A program made the position numbers and the translations under genes. DNA of 64,000 bases, from NCBI GenBank assembly GCA_019634245.1, contig JAHQVR010000245.1, positions 1 to 64,000 of the forward strand, read 5' to 3'. Below the pieces are notes generated by a model. That model was not told the DNA's origin. It saw nothing but the letters and a program-made list of their open reading frames with translations, and did no database searches. The DNA is from Gammaproteobacteria bacterium (GTDB lineage: Bacteria; Pseudomonadota; Gammaproteobacteria; Granulosicoccales; Granulosicoccaceae). This document shows positions 37,178-48,032 of the stretch, piece after piece (within the stretch, counting starts at the first letter, position 1; every line of letters starts with the position of its first letter).

Positions 37178-38716
37178 TTGAAAACGCATATTACCGGTCG
37201 AGTAAGTGGCCTGGCACAGGATTTTGCGCGTCTGATATCCTCTGGTCGGCTGCCGGGTGATTGGTCGCCGAATATTCGAGCGGATCTGCTGGCCGGTCTG
37301 GTGGTCGCATTAGCGCTCATACCAGAAGCCATTGCCTTTTCGATCATTGCGGGCGTCGACCCGAAGGTCGGTCTGTACGCCTCTTTCTCGATTGCTGTCA
37401 TCGTCGCGATCACCGGTGGTCGCCCTGGGATGATTTCAGCCGCCACGGCCGCCACCGCGGTTTTGATGGTGACCCTCGTGAAAGAGCACGGTTTGCAATA
37501 TTTGTTTGCCGCCACTGTACTGGCTGGTTTACTGCAGATTGCCGCTGGATACCTCAAGCTCGGTTATTGCATGAGATTCATCTCACGCTCTGTAATGACT
37601 GGGTTCGTTAACGCTTTGGCCATATTGATATTTATGGCACAGCTTCCCGAGCTGATTGGCGTGCCTATGCTGACTTATGTGATGGTCGCGATTGGGTTGG
37701 CCATTATCTATCTGTTCCCAAGAATAACCACTGCTGTTCCATCGCCACTAGTCTGTATTCTTGGTTTGTCAGCAGCAGCCATTTTTCTTGGTTTAGATGT
37801 TCGCACTGTCGGGGATATGGGTGAGTTACCCGATTCACTGCCAGTATTTCTACTTCCAGACATTCCGCTAAATTTTGAGACACTGAAAATCATTCTTCCG
37901 TACTCAGCGGCTGTGGCAGCCGTAGGTTTGCTCGAATCATTGATGACGGCAACGATCGTCGATGAACTCACAGACACAAGAAGTGATAAGAATCGAGAGT
38001 GTATTGGACAGGGTTTGGCGAACACCGCGACTGGGTTTATCGGTGGTATGGCAGGCTGTGCGATGATTGGTCAATCCATAATTAATGTGAAATCAGGTGG
38101 GCGGGGTCGTTTGTCGACGCTTGCTGCCGGATTGTTTCTGTTGATTATGATCGTATTTTTAGGCGACTGGGTTAAGCAGATTCCGATGGCTGCCTTGGTA
38201 GCGATCATGATAATGGTATCCATTGGAACCTTTAGTTGGTCGTCACTTACCAATCTTCGGGAGCATCCTCGCAGTTCGTCCATCGTGATGATTTCGACCG
38301 TCGTTGTGGTAGTAATAACCCATAACTTAGCTTTGGGTGTATTGGTCGGAGTGCTGCTGTCGGGTATTTTCTTTGCCTGGAAAATCGCCCAAATCTTTAG
38401 AGTTACCTCCACCCTATCCGGCGATGGGGGCACTCGAACTTACCTGGTAGAGGGGCAATTGTTTTTTGCCTCTGTTGATGAATTTAATGCATCATTCGAT
38501 TTTAAAGAAGCTCTCGATCGTGTCATCATCGATGTCAGCCCTGCTCATATCTGGGATATATCCAGCGTCGCTGCTATCGATATGGTGGTGCTCAAATTTC
38601 GTCGGGAAGGGGCTGATGTTGAAATCATAGGAATGAATGAGGCAAGCGAAACCCTTGTGGATAAACTCGGAGAGCACGATAAACCGGGCGCCCTTGAGCG
38701 TTTAATGGGGCACTGA
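37178..38716 (+). CDS. SulP-family anion permease with STAS domain
   Basis: 512 residues, TTG start. The membrane part has 10-14 helices with SulP landmarks: [19 protein letters not shown] (about 30-48), [25 protein letters not shown] and [20 protein letters not shown]-terminal STAS domain (about residues 415-505, [16 protein letters not shown] to the end) regulates transport. Family members move sulfate, bicarbonate or dicarboxylates; the type seen here is close to bacterial bicarbonate/sulfate SulP proteins. It is one base from a universal stress protein gene, a common pairing. Confidence 0.88.
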   Translation: MKTHITGRVSGLAQDFARLISSGRLPGDWSPNIRADLLAGLVVALALIPEAIAFSIIAGVDPKVGLYASFSIAVIVAITGGRPGMISAATAATAVLMVTLVKEHGLQYLFAATVLAGLLQIAAGYLKLGYCMRFISRSVMTGFVNALAILIFMAQLPELIGVPMLTYVMVAIGLAIIYLFPRITTAVPSPLVCILGLSAAAIFLGLDVRTVGDMGELPDSLPVFLLPDIPLNFETLKIILPYSAAVAAVGLLESLMTATIVDELTDTRSDKNRECIGQGLANTATGFIGGMAGCAMIGQSIINVKSGGRGRLSTLAAGLFLLIMIVFLGDWVKQIPMAALVAIMIMVSIGTFSWSSLTNLREHPRSSSIVMISTVVVVVITHNLALGVLVGVLLSGIFFAWKIAQIFRVTSTLSGDGGTRTYLVEGQLFFASVDEFNASFDFKEALDRVIIDVSPAHIWDISSVAAIDMVVLKFRREGADVEIIGMNEASETLVDKLGEHDKPGALERLMGH

Positions 38717-38717
38717 T

Positions 38718-39581
38718 ATGGACTCTAAACCAAACATTTTAGCGTTAATCGATGGCTCAGTTTACAACCGAAGTATTTGTGAGCACGCAGCCTGGTTGGC
38801 AAATCGTATCGAAGCATCGGTGGATGTGGTTCACGCGCTTGGACGCCGTCAAGTCTCGAGTGAACCAGCCAATTTAAGTGGCAGTATTGGTTTGGGTGCA
38901 AGAACTTCATTACTCGACGAGTTGGCTGAGCTAGATCGACAGAAGGCAACGCTGGCGCGAAAAAGAGGTCGAGCAATATTAGAAGATGCGCATCAGTGTT
39001 TGAGCGAACTCAACGTATCGAAAGTGGATACCAAGTTGCGCATAGGTGAAATGGTTGAAACGGTGTTGGAGATGGAATCCTCAACCAACATTGTGGTTAT
39101 AGGCAAAAGGGGTGAAGCGGCTGACTTCGACAAGCTACATCTTGGGTCGAATTTAGAGCGGGTGGTGCGCTCGAGTAACCGGCCTGTATTGGTAGCTTCG
39201 CGAACCTTTCAGCCAATTAAACGCGTTCTAGTCGCTTTCGATGGTCGCAAGAGTATTATGAAAGCAATTGAGTATCTGTCGAATACGCCTGCGTTTGCCG
39301 ATCTTTCTTGTCATCTGCTGTGCGCTGGTTCTTCGTCAACCGAAAAACACCGACAGATTGAGGGCGCAGCAGCGATGCTCAGGGAAGCTGGTTATGTAGT
39401 TAGCACAGCGATCGTGAACGGCGAGCCGGAAGATGTCATCGCACAGGCGGTTTTAGAGGACAAGTTTGATGTGCTGCTGATGGGGGCCTATGCTCACTCA
39501 CGGATACGCAGTTTGATTATTGGGTCTACCACCACCGAAATGATCCGATCGTGTCTTATTCCAGTCATTCTATTTCGTTAA
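38718..39581 (+). CDS. Tandem universal stress protein (UspA-type)
   Basis: 287 residues containing two Usp domains. The first covers about 1-160 (ILALIDGSVYNRSICEHAAWLA; IVVIGKRGEA...LGSNLERVVRSSNRPVLV). The second covers about 165-287 (VLVAFDGRKSIMKAIEYL). It ends with the ATP-binding pattern LLMGAYAHSRIRSLIIGSTT, which fits the Gly-2x-Gly-9x-Gly-Ser/Thr signature. ATP-binding Usp proteins sense energy or stress state. Starting one base after the SulP stop, it is probably co-translated and may adjust the transporter. Confidence 0.9.
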   Translation: MDSKPNILALIDGSVYNRSICEHAAWLANRIEASVDVVHALGRRQVSSEPANLSGSIGLGARTSLLDELAELDRQKATLARKRGRAILEDAHQCLSELNVSKVDTKLRIGEMVETVLEMESSTNIVVIGKRGEAADFDKLHLGSNLERVVRSSNRPVLVASRTFQPIKRVLVAFDGRKSIMKAIEYLSNTPAFADLSCHLLCAGSSSTEKHRQIEGAAAMLREAGYVVSTAIVNGEPEDVIAQAVLEDKFDVLLMGAYAHSRIRSLIIGSTTTEMIRSCLIPVILFR

Positions 39582-39694
39582 GCCGTTGGTTGAGAAAACC
39601 CGGTCTGCGTCTTGGAACCTGAGAGGTACTAAGCGTATATAATAAAAGCCACTGGCAAAACAGCTGTTTTGTCGCTCATCAGTAACTGGTGGCC

Positions 39695-40492
39695 ATGTCG
39701 ATCGAAACCCGTTTCATTCAGCATCTACCTTTTTCATTAGATGAAGGCATTGCCGCCAGAGCCAGTCTCGGGCTGATCGTGCTAGCTTCGGATTACACCA
39801 TCGAAGCCGAATGGGGATCTGTGATATCGCGGATACCAGGTGTGAGTTTGTATCATTCGCGCATTCCCAATGAAGATGAAATCTCCCCTGAATCTCTAAA
39901 GGCTATGGAGCCGCGAATTACCCAGCAAGCGGCAACGCTCACTCCAGGCACGCCGGTGGATGTGATTGCCTATGGATGTACCTCGGCCTCGATGGCCATC
40001 GGTGAAGAGCGTGTGGTTGAGCATATTAAAAAGGCAAAGCCTGAGTCGATGTGCACAACACCGGTAACAGCGGCGTTTGCTGCGTTTAAAGCCCTTAACG
40101 TGTCGCGTGTGGCTGTGTTGACACCTTACGCCCAAACCGTAAACAAGATTGTGGTGGATTATCTGACTCAAGGTGGTATCGAGATTCCGATCTTCGGATC
40201 CTTTGATGAGCCGCTGGATTCTAACGTTGCCCGAATTGCCCCCGAGTCCATTGCCGAAGGGGTTCGAACATTGGTGTCGGAATGTAGAAAGCATAGAGCA
40301 GACATAGATGCCGTTTTTGTTTCATGTACGTCGGTGAGACTCATGGACCAATGTGCTCAGCTAGAAGTCGAGATAGGCCTGCCACTGACATCGTCTAATC
40401 ATGCCATGCTATGGCATGGACTGAGGCTGGCGGGTATAGACGATGACCCAGGTGGTCTCGGCCGGCTATTTGGTTTGAGTCTTGTTAATTGA
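39695..40492 (+). CDS. Asp/Glu racemase-superfamily protein, maleate-isomerase-like
   Basis: 265 residues from the ATG at 39695; a GTG two codons earlier is possible. Both active-site cysteines of the maleate isomerase/arylmalonate decarboxylase group are visible, in AYGCTSASMAIGEE (about residue 93) and FVSCTSVRLMD (about residue 210). PLTSSNHAMLWHGLR near the C-terminus is another family hallmark. The reaction could be cis-trans isomerisation of a dicarboxylate, decarboxylation or racemisation. Gentisate breakdown forms maleylpyruvate, but this family is not known to isomerise that compound, and the gene is 15 kb away. A terminator follows. Confidence 0.78.
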   Translation: MSIETRFIQHLPFSLDEGIAARASLGLIVLASDYTIEAEWGSVISRIPGVSLYHSRIPNEDEISPESLKAMEPRITQQAATLTPGTPVDVIAYGCTSASMAIGEERVVEHIKKAKPESMCTTPVTAAFAAFKALNVSRVAVLTPYAQTVNKIVVDYLTQGGIEIPIFGSFDEPLDSNVARIAPESIAEGVRTLVSECRKHRADIDAVFVSCTSVRLMDQCAQLEVEIGLPLTSSNHAMLWHGLRLAGIDDDPGGLGRLFGLSLVN

Positions 40493-40514
40493 CCGACTCA
40501 CAACGTTTGCGCTA

Positions 40515-40537
40515 GCCCGCCGACGGGCCTTTTTTTA
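40515..40537 (+). terminator. Intrinsic terminator after the maleate-isomerase-like gene
   Basis: GCCCG / CGGGC stem with a four-base loop CCGA, followed by CTTTTTTT, 23 bp past the stop codon. Confidence 0.85.
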
Positions 40538-40681
40538 GAATAAAAAGCACCTTAGTCAGTTTGCGGGTGTGTGTGGCGTGGGTAGCATCGTTTATTCGGT
40601 AGAAAAGGTGTAGAGTCCAACTTCTGGGGTTGTGAGAGCGTCTCAAATCCTAACTTTAATTCTCCAGTCTGTGGCGGCGTT

Positions 40682-41590
40682 TTGACTTCTGCTTTCTCTA
40701 AAAAAACACCCTTTGTTAAAGCTGGATTAATCATTATTCTGGCTATTTTTTTGTTTGATATACAAGGTGTTTTTATTAAATACATGGGTGCGCAGTACCC
40801 CATTGAACAGATCACCGTTATACGGAATTTTCTGGGTATGATTCCGTACTTTTTGATGCTGCTAGTGTTTTCGAACTGGAGAAAAACCGATGGTAATTGG
40901 AAAATTAAGCGCTGGAAATTCGCTTTTTTCCGCGGTGTTCTTTTGATATTGGCACAGCTTTGTTTTTACACAGCACTAATCAATATGGAGCTTGCGACAG
41001 CAACGACATTGGCTTTTTGTGGACCCCTGTTTCTAACCTTATTGTCCATACCTATGTTTGGCCACAAAGTTGGATGGTATCGGGGTAGTGCCGTTATTCT
41101 GGGTTTTATTGGTGTCATCATGGTGATGCAACCAGGACGTGATGCCTTTTCGTTTTACGCCTTACTTCCCATTGGTGCTGGTTTTTTCTATGCTCTGGCG
41201 AGCTTAACCTCTCGTTACTTTAGTCAGGAGCTACCCACGGCACTAATCAGCATATATGCATCCATAGGGGCGGTGGTCACGGCACTAGGTGTGGTTCTAC
41301 TGCAGGGTCAATGGGTTAGCATTGAATCGCTTGGGGATGGATTCCTATTTATTGGGATGGGCCTGTCAGGTGGTTTTGCGGTGCTACTACTCATTACCGC
41401 CTACCGAATGGCAGATCCCAGCAGCCTATCGCCGCTGGAGTATTTTGGCATTCCGTTTTCGTTTGTCCTGGGTTGGCTGTTTTTCGATGAAGCCCCGTTT
41501 GGGTCCTTGTTTCCTGGCGTCTTATTCATCGTAGGTGCTGGTCTGCTGGTGCTCTGGCGAGAAAGAGTCATCGCCAACACTCAGACCTAA
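40682..41590 (+). CDS. EamA-family (DMT) transporter 1
   Basis: 302 residues from a TTG. Ten membrane helices form two EamA repeats, the first from about 18 to 140 (FDIQGVFIKYMGAQYPIEQITVIRNF is the repeat signature) and the second from about 155 to 295 (ending PLEYFGIPFSFVLGWLFFDEAPFG). DMT proteins export or import metabolites such as amino acids, nucleosides or sugars. It resembles the two other DMT genes at 43100 and 46875 in layout (for example VMQPGRDAFSFYALLPIGAGFFYA, quoted in part), suggesting paralogues. A repeat-rich 200-bp patch follows. Confidence 0.85.
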   Translation: MTSAFSKKTPFVKAGLIIILAIFLFDIQGVFIKYMGAQYPIEQITVIRNFLGMIPYFLMLLVFSNWRKTDGNWKIKRWKFAFFRGVLLILAQLCFYTALINMELATATTLAFCGPLFLTLLSIPMFGHKVGWYRGSAVILGFIGVIMVMQPGRDAFSFYALLPIGAGFFYALASLTSRYFSQELPTALISIYASIGAVVTALGVVLLQGQWVSIESLGDGFLFIGMGLSGGFAVLLLITAYRMADPSSLSPLEYFGIPFSFVLGWLFFDEAPFGSLFPGVLFIVGAGLLVLWRERVIANTQT

Positions 41591-41594
41591 CTTC

Positions 41595-41786
41595 GGGTCA
41601 GACCAAAAACTACCCCGGGTCGGACCTCACAAGTACCAGAAGCAGAGCCGACTCACTCAACTACCGCATGCGCGCTGGCTCAACACACATCTGGGTCGGA
41701 CCCGGCCGCTCCCCGGGTCGGACCTGGATGAACACATTTTGTTCAGCGAGGTCTGACCCGAAGTGTGTGGGACCCGAAGTGTGTGG
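41595..41786. repeat. Cluster of GGGTCGGACC repeats
   Basis: GGGTCGGACC occurs at 41617-41626, 41693-41702 and 41715-41724, GGGTCAGACC at 41595-41604, and its inverse GGTCTGACCC at 41750-41759. A 16-bp perfect tandem copy GACCCGAAGTGTGTGG spans 41755-41786. An inverse copy GGTCCGACCC recurs at 44237-44246. No coding frame explains this 200-bp non-coding stretch. It looks like a remnant of a dispersed intergenic repeat family or short mobile element. Confidence 0.6.
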
Positions 41787-41798
41787 TTGGTGGTGGAT

Positions 41799-42317
41799 TT
41801 AGGTGATTGAGGGCGATGAGGCCTCGTGCAAGATGGCGGTATTATTTGAGACCGTGACGGTTAGAGACATCAGTTGTACGCCGTCGGATTTATTGACCGC
41901 CTTTGGGTGTGTACTTAAGAATTTTTCAATCATAGCGTCCGCTACAGTTGATTCACGAGAGGTAAGCCTTATGGCGAGTTCTTCTCCAGCGGGTATTGTT
42001 AAGGCCGGTTTGCTCTTACATATATCGTTGCAATCGATCACATGTTCATCGGTCACTAGAGTATTCGCTTGAAATCGATTGATTGTGACTGACTCATCTG
42101 TGAGGTTTAACAGAATCAGCTTGTCGTGGGACGCCATTGGGTTTCGGACAAACAAGGCTTTCAGTGTGAAAGATGTCGATAGCTGGATGTTCTGAGTATC
42201 TCTCGTTGGATAAGTTCCAGCAGCAGCCAGGGCCGGGACAGAGCTAATCAATCCCACACTTATCATGGCTTTTAACGTTCGGCGTTTTAGCGCATCAATA
42301 TTCGACGTTTGATTCAT
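41799..42317 (-). CDS. Putative exported protein, unknown function
   Basis: 172 residues. The N-terminus MNQTSNIDALKRRTLKAMISVGLISSVPALAAAGTYP is a signal peptide with a basic pair KRR reminiscent of a Tat signal and a cleavage region after ALAAA (quoted beyond as separate parts: n-region to residue 12, hydrophobic stretch 17-33). The mature part of about 138 residues is beta-rich with two cysteines (CNDICKS), which may form a disulfide. I do not recognise the family. It ends beside the GGGTCGGACC repeat patch. Confidence 0.5.
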   Translation of the reverse strand: MNQTSNIDALKRRTLKAMISVGLISSVPALAAAGTYPTRDTQNIQLSTSFTLKALFVRNPMASHDKLILLNLTDESVTINRFQANTLVTDEHVIDCNDICKSKPALTIPAGEELAIRLTSRESTVADAMIEKFLSTHPKAVNKSDGVQLMSLTVTVSNNTAILHEASSPSIT

Positions 42318-42468
42318 GGTGAATCCGTATTTGGTCTGAGCCCATCAGATTACAGTAGCGAGCTTATCTGTTGTTAGCAATATAACTATATTGTGACAAT
42401 TCTTGATGAATCAGCATACACTTGTCTCGTGTAGGTTAAATTTTATAGACGTGTAAATTTGAAAAGTT

Positions 42469-43065
42469 ATGTGGTCTGATTATCTATTGTATGGGTTTCT
42501 GTGGTTTTCATTTGGTGCGATACATTCGTTACTGGCAAGACCTAACATTCAAGCACGACTCAAACCTTTGTTTGGAAGTTCTTATCGACTCTCCTACAAC
42601 GTGTTCTCCGTGTTCCACTTGGGTGTAGTTTTCTTTTTCGGATGGTGGCTTTTGAGTGCTAGTAACTTTTCCGTGATATCGCAATTACCACTGTCCATTC
42701 CGCTCGGAGTTCTTCAGATTCTCGGACTTGTACTCATCATCGTCTCTCTAAGACAATATGATCTGGGACGATTCTCAGGTATCACGCAACTACGTAAAAA
42801 AATCGATGATAGTCAATGGTCCGAGGAGCCATTGAATACTCAGGGATTAAACGGCTGGGTGCGCCACCCTTTGTATACGGGGGCCTTTATGTTTTTGTGG
42901 GGTGGGGCGGGTTCTCCCTTAGGGTTGAGCAACGCTGTGTTTGGCAGTATTTACCTAGTAATCGGTGCACATTTTGAGGAGCGTAAATTGATATCGATTT
43001 ATGGGAATGACTATGTTTCATACAAAGATCAAGTGCCTGCTTTCTTCTCCCTGAAGGTTCGCTAG
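42469..43065 (+). CDS. NnrU/isoprenylcysteine-methyltransferase-like membrane protein
   Basis: 198 residues with about five membrane helices (approximately 5-22, 45-65, 70-92, 128-150 and a short one after). The C-terminal half has the ICMT/PEMT-type signature GLNGWVRHPLYTGAFMFLWG followed by GAHFEERKLISIYGNDYVSYKDQVPAFF, quoted as two parts, where the Arg-His-Pro and Glu-Glu pair bind SAM in known methyltransferases. It may methylate a lipid or small thiol, but NnrU-like proteins have no settled function. It is a single gene between the exported protein and a DMT transporter. Confidence 0.68.
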   Translation: MWSDYLLYGFLWFSFGAIHSLLARPNIQARLKPLFGSSYRLSYNVFSVFHLGVVFFFGWWLLSASNFSVISQLPLSIPLGVLQILGLVLIIVSLRQYDLGRFSGITQLRKKIDDSQWSEEPLNTQGLNGWVRHPLYTGAFMFLWGGAGSPLGLSNAVFGSIYLVIGAHFEERKLISIYGNDYVSYKDQVPAFFSLKVR

Positions 43066-43099
43066 CAGAAACATATATAGTTCGGCCTTCTTAATTTAA

Positions 43100-44146
43100 T
43101 TATGGCTTGGTAGCTTTACCTGCTCTAGCTTCAGACCGTTTCAGAGTATAGATGCCCGCTGCGATGATAATCACAGTTCCAACTAGAGTCCAAAGATCGG
43201 GCAATTGATCAAAGAATAGAAAACCATACAACGTCCCCCATAAAATGATTGTGTAGTGCATAGGAGCTACAGTGGCGGCCTCGGTAAGTTCGAGAGACAC
43301 TATGATAAGAATTTCTGCGATTGCTGCCAGAATGCCTATGAGTATGAACAACATCCAAGCCTGCGTGTCTTTTGGAAATTCCCAAACAAACGGTAGAAAA
43401 AGTGAAATTAGTAAGCTGGCTGCGATCGCTGTATAAGCGATAGTAGTAGTGGTTTTATCAGTATCCGCCAAGAGTCGACCTATCACTTGTCTGCCTGCAA
43501 ACAATGCTGCTGCGAGTATGATCAACAATGCCGATTGGTGCACTACGCCCATACCAGGTCGGATGATAATCAGCGCACCGACAAAACCAACCACAACTGC
43601 CGACCAACGTCTGATTCCCACTTTTTCTTTGAGTAAAACTGCAGCTAAAAGCGTTAAAAAAAACGGTGCAACGAACGAGATGGCAACCGCATCGGCTAGC
43701 GCTACATGCCGAATGGCAAATACGAAAACCACACTAGATAAGACTACTAACACACCACGTGTTATTTGAAGCGTCGGCTGTTTAGTTTTTAGAACAGAAG
43801 TGCCGCTAATGCATAGCATAAGGCACACTCCCACAAATAATCCAAGCTGCCTAAACCAAATGATTTGTGCTGGATGATAGCTATTGCTTAAGAATTTTGC
43901 CGCAGCATCTCCACTGGCGAACAGAAACATTGCGATGATCATGCACAACATGCCGCGACCACTAAGGTTGCGACGCAGAGGGTGCGAATGGCTATCAGGA
44001 ACAGCTGAGGAGGTAGTAATCGAGATAGCCTGGTAGACGGGAGGGGGTAGGTTACGCCAGGTGACAAAAAAGGGCACACACTTTCTAACGATAGGCATCT
44101 GGTCAAACGAGGTAATGAATTCCATTGACTCGATAACGCCTACCAC
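43100..44146 (-). CDS. EamA-family (DMT) transporter 2
   Basis: 348 residues as drawn from a GTG at 44146, but the first 64 residues are not typical. The DMT core starts at RGMLCMIIAMFLFASGDAAAKFL near residue 64, so the real start may be an inner ATG such as 43951. Ten helices make two EamA repeats, with the signature LSNSYHPAQIIWFRQLGLFV and VALADAVAISFVAPFFLTLLAAVLL (quoted in part) in the first. Substrate unknown. It is one of three similar transporters within 7.2 kb. Confidence 0.82.
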   Translation of the reverse strand: MVGVIESMEFITSFDQMPIVRKCVPFFVTWRNLPPPVYQAISITTSSAVPDSHSHPLRRNLSGRGMLCMIIAMFLFASGDAAAKFLSNSYHPAQIIWFRQLGLFVGVCLMLCISGTSVLKTKQPTLQITRGVLVVLSSVVFVFAIRHVALADAVAISFVAPFFLTLLAAVLLKEKVGIRRWSAVVVGFVGALIIIRPGMGVVHQSALLIILAAALFAGRQVIGRLLADTDKTTTTIAYTAIAASLLISLFLPFVWEFPKDTQAWMLFILIGILAAIAEILIIVSLELTEAATVAPMHYTIILWGTLYGFLFFDQLPDLWTLVGTVIIIAAGIYTLKRSEARAGKATKP

Positions 44147-44291
44147 GCTTTTACTCTTGTTTGTACTGAAAAATCATTAACGAAGTGTGCGTTGTCAAAC
44201 GTGCGCCATTAGCGCTAGTATTTTGACTAATCTTTAGGTCCGACCCGGTTAATTCGGAAAATTCACCACTTCAAACTGAGCCCGTCTTTTA

Positions 44292-45815
<1,524 letters not shown>

Positions 45816-45832
45816 AATCAGTCCATTAGTCG

Positions 45833-45860
45833 GAGTGCCACTGTTTGGTTAGTGGCACTC
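45833..45860 (+). terminator. Hairpin after the secreted-protein gene
   Basis: A ten-base-pair perfect stem GAGTGCCACT / AGTGGCACTC with an eight-base loop lies 18 bp past the stop. No T-run follows (TCCTGCTG), so it may end transcription only weakly or protect the message from exonucleases. Confidence 0.5.
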
Positions 45861-45958
45861 TCCTGCTGAGTAAATTCACTTCTTTGCATATGTGCTGAAC
45901 GGCAATACAATAGCCGACTCGGGTTGAACCTCATGCCCAAGTTACGGTGTAGCCTTTC

Positions 45959-46795
45959 ATGAAGCGAAAACTGCTGTTGGTAGTCATTGATGGGGTCCCC
46001 TACCACAATTGGCGACGGCTTTTCGGAAACTTAGAAGGGTGGGTCGACTCAGGTGATGCGCGGGTTTGGAAAATCCGTAGTCCTTTGCCTTCAACTTCAG
46101 CTTCATGCTACGCCACTATACATACCGGGGTCGCGCCATCCATTCATGGCTGCACCGGTAATGACGACGTGTGTCGAATTCAAATGCCCGATGTTTTTTC
46201 TCAAGTTAGGAAAGCGAACGGTGTAACCGGGGCAGTGACCCACTCTTTTTGGTCGGAATTTTTTAATAGAACACCGTTTTTATCAGAGCGGGATATTGAA
46301 TATGATGAACCGGAGAGTGGCAGTATTAATCATGGTCGGTTTCATACAATGACCGGCTATGGGCTGATAAATCAAATGACGCCCAGTGATGCTGATTTGT
46401 TTGCGACGCTATCGATGTTGATCGAGCGATTTAGTCTCGATTACGGAATTCTCCACACTTGTACACTGGATAGTATGGGACATAGATTTGGACATTCATG
46501 TTCTGAGATGGATAGCGCTTGTTTTGCATTAGATGCACAACTCGCACCCTACATTCGCCGTTGGCGCGCTAGAGGTTATGAGCTTGTGGTGACCGCTGAC
46601 CATGGTCAATCTGACAGAGGTCATCACGGTGGCAGAGGAGATGACCAGCAAGATACCGCTCTTTACTACTTTGGTGACGATTACAGGCCTTCTGATGAAA
46701 AACTGTTGAAATTAACTCAAATTGCGCCGACGATACTTCATCGACTTGGCGCCCCGATACCCGATAGTATGGTAGAACCTAGTTTTGTAACGTAG
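45959..46795 (+). CDS. Alkaline-phosphatase-superfamily phosphodiesterase/nucleotide pyrophosphatase-like protein
   Basis: 278 residues. Metal-site motifs of the nucleotide pyrophosphatase/phosphodiesterase group: LLLVVIDGVPYHNW with the first Asp, the nucleophile segment LPSTSASCYATIHTG, HTCTLDSMGHRFGH with Asp and His ligands, and VTADHGQSDRGHHGG. All expected ligands appear present, so a two-metal phosphodiesterase or phosphonate/sulfate ester hydrolase is likely. No signal peptide is evident, so it would act in the cytoplasm. It lies 89 bp before a DMT transporter gene on the same strand. Confidence 0.8.
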   Translation: MKRKLLLVVIDGVPYHNWRRLFGNLEGWVDSGDARVWKIRSPLPSTSASCYATIHTGVAPSIHGCTGNDDVCRIQMPDVFSQVRKANGVTGAVTHSFWSEFFNRTPFLSERDIEYDEPESGSINHGRFHTMTGYGLINQMTPSDADLFATLSMLIERFSLDYGILHTCTLDSMGHRFGHSCSEMDSACFALDAQLAPYIRRWRARGYELVVTADHGQSDRGHHGGRGDDQQDTALYYFGDDYRPSDEKLLKLTQIAPTILHRLGAPIPDSMVEPSFVT

Positions 46796-46883
46796 GGTAA
46801 ATTTACTAAGCGTTCTTTTCAGATCAATGATCGCTGTCAGTCTAGCAGCTGACCATTTTCAACAACCAGAGTAGTTGCACGCT

Positions 46884-47882
46884 ATGTCTATACCAGGTTC
46901 GAGCCTTAGCTCTGCAACCGATGGTGGGATCTCCTACGCTGGTGTCGGGATTCTCTGTGCCAGCTTGGCTTGGTTTGCCTTTTCGATTAACGACTTAAGC
47001 ATCAAATATCTGAGCGATTCGATGCCTCTGCATCAGATCATATTGTTTCGATCGGCTATCGCCTTAGTGTTTACTCTGTGTGTGTTCCTTCCACTAGAGG
47101 GGGGTTTCCAGTTATTAAAAACTCGACACTTAAAGATTCATATTTTTAGAGGTGTCTGTCTATTTTTCGCCAACATGTTGTTCTTTATTGGCCTAACCTC
47201 TTTGAGCTTGCCTGAGGCGACAGCGATATTTTTTGTGGCACCACTTTTTATTACAGCGCTATCGGCGATAGTTTTGCATGAGCAGGTGGGTATTTATCGT
47301 TGGGGCGCTGTCTGCATTGGGTTGGTGGGCGTATTAGTGATGTTAGAACCCCAGAGTGGTTCTATAAACTATTATGCTTTGTTTCCTTTGATATCAGCCT
47401 TCGCCTACGCTGTGACCCAAATATTAACCCGAAAAATTGGGTTTCAAGATAAAGCCTCGACCATGGCTTTTTATGTGCAGTTAACCTTCATCGTGATCTG
47501 TACAGCATTCGGAATTCTAGTGGGTGACGGGCGCTTTTCGAATCCGGATAGCCCTGCAATCGATTTTTTATTTCGCTCATGGGTCTATCCAGAACGAAAT
47601 GAATATTGGATTTTGGTTCTATTGGGCCTTTGCAGTGGAGTCGGAGGCTATTTAATAAGCCAGGCCTACCGGGTAGCAGAATCGGCAGTAATTGCACCAT
47701 TTGAATATGTCGCCTTACTATTCAGTGTTTTATGGAGCGTATTAATTTTCTCAGAATGGCCTACTTTTCAGGCATGGACTGGTATCGGTCTAATTTTATG
47801 CTCGGGTTTGTTTGTGTTCTGGCGAGAAGTAGTCGTGGGCCGGCCTTTTGTGGTTGAGCATCCCATGCCACGCAACCGGTAA
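46884..47882 (+). CDS. EamA-family (DMT) transporter 3
   Basis: 332 residues from the ATG at 46884; a TTG three codons earlier is possible. Ten helices in two EamA repeats, first with LSIKYLSDSMPLHQIILFRS and LPEATAIFFVAPLFITALSAI, second ending APFEYVALLFSVLWSVLIFSEWP and a final FVFWREVVVG. This C-terminal pattern is close to that of transporter 1 (LVLWRERVIA). Substrate unknown. It follows the phosphodiesterase-like gene on the same strand. Confidence 0.85.
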   Translation: MSIPGSSLSSATDGGISYAGVGILCASLAWFAFSINDLSIKYLSDSMPLHQIILFRSAIALVFTLCVFLPLEGGFQLLKTRHLKIHIFRGVCLFFANMLFFIGLTSLSLPEATAIFFVAPLFITALSAIVLHEQVGIYRWGAVCIGLVGVLVMLEPQSGSINYYALFPLISAFAYAVTQILTRKIGFQDKASTMAFYVQLTFIVICTAFGILVGDGRFSNPDSPAIDFLFRSWVYPERNEYWILVLLGLCSGVGGYLISQAYRVAESAVIAPFEYVALLFSVLWSVLIFSEWPTFQAWTGIGLILCSGLFVFWREVVVGRPFVVEHPMPRNR

Positions 47883-48032
47883 CCAATGCTGATGCCCAAT
47901 TTTTTTTCTAAATGTTCGCTTTAGATTTGAAAATAACGAGCTGCATTCACGGCGTCACTCAGTCTAAAATACCCAAAGCTACGAACCAGAGCCATCGAAT
48001 CAAAATCCATAGACAAAACGGGGTAGAACTTA

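Noticed and set aside
37123..37557. 144-residue minus-strand frame over the start of the SulP gene
   Set aside because: Antisense to a well-supported membrane transporter; composition (Ala, Thr, Arg) reflects the opposite strand of hydrophobic codons.
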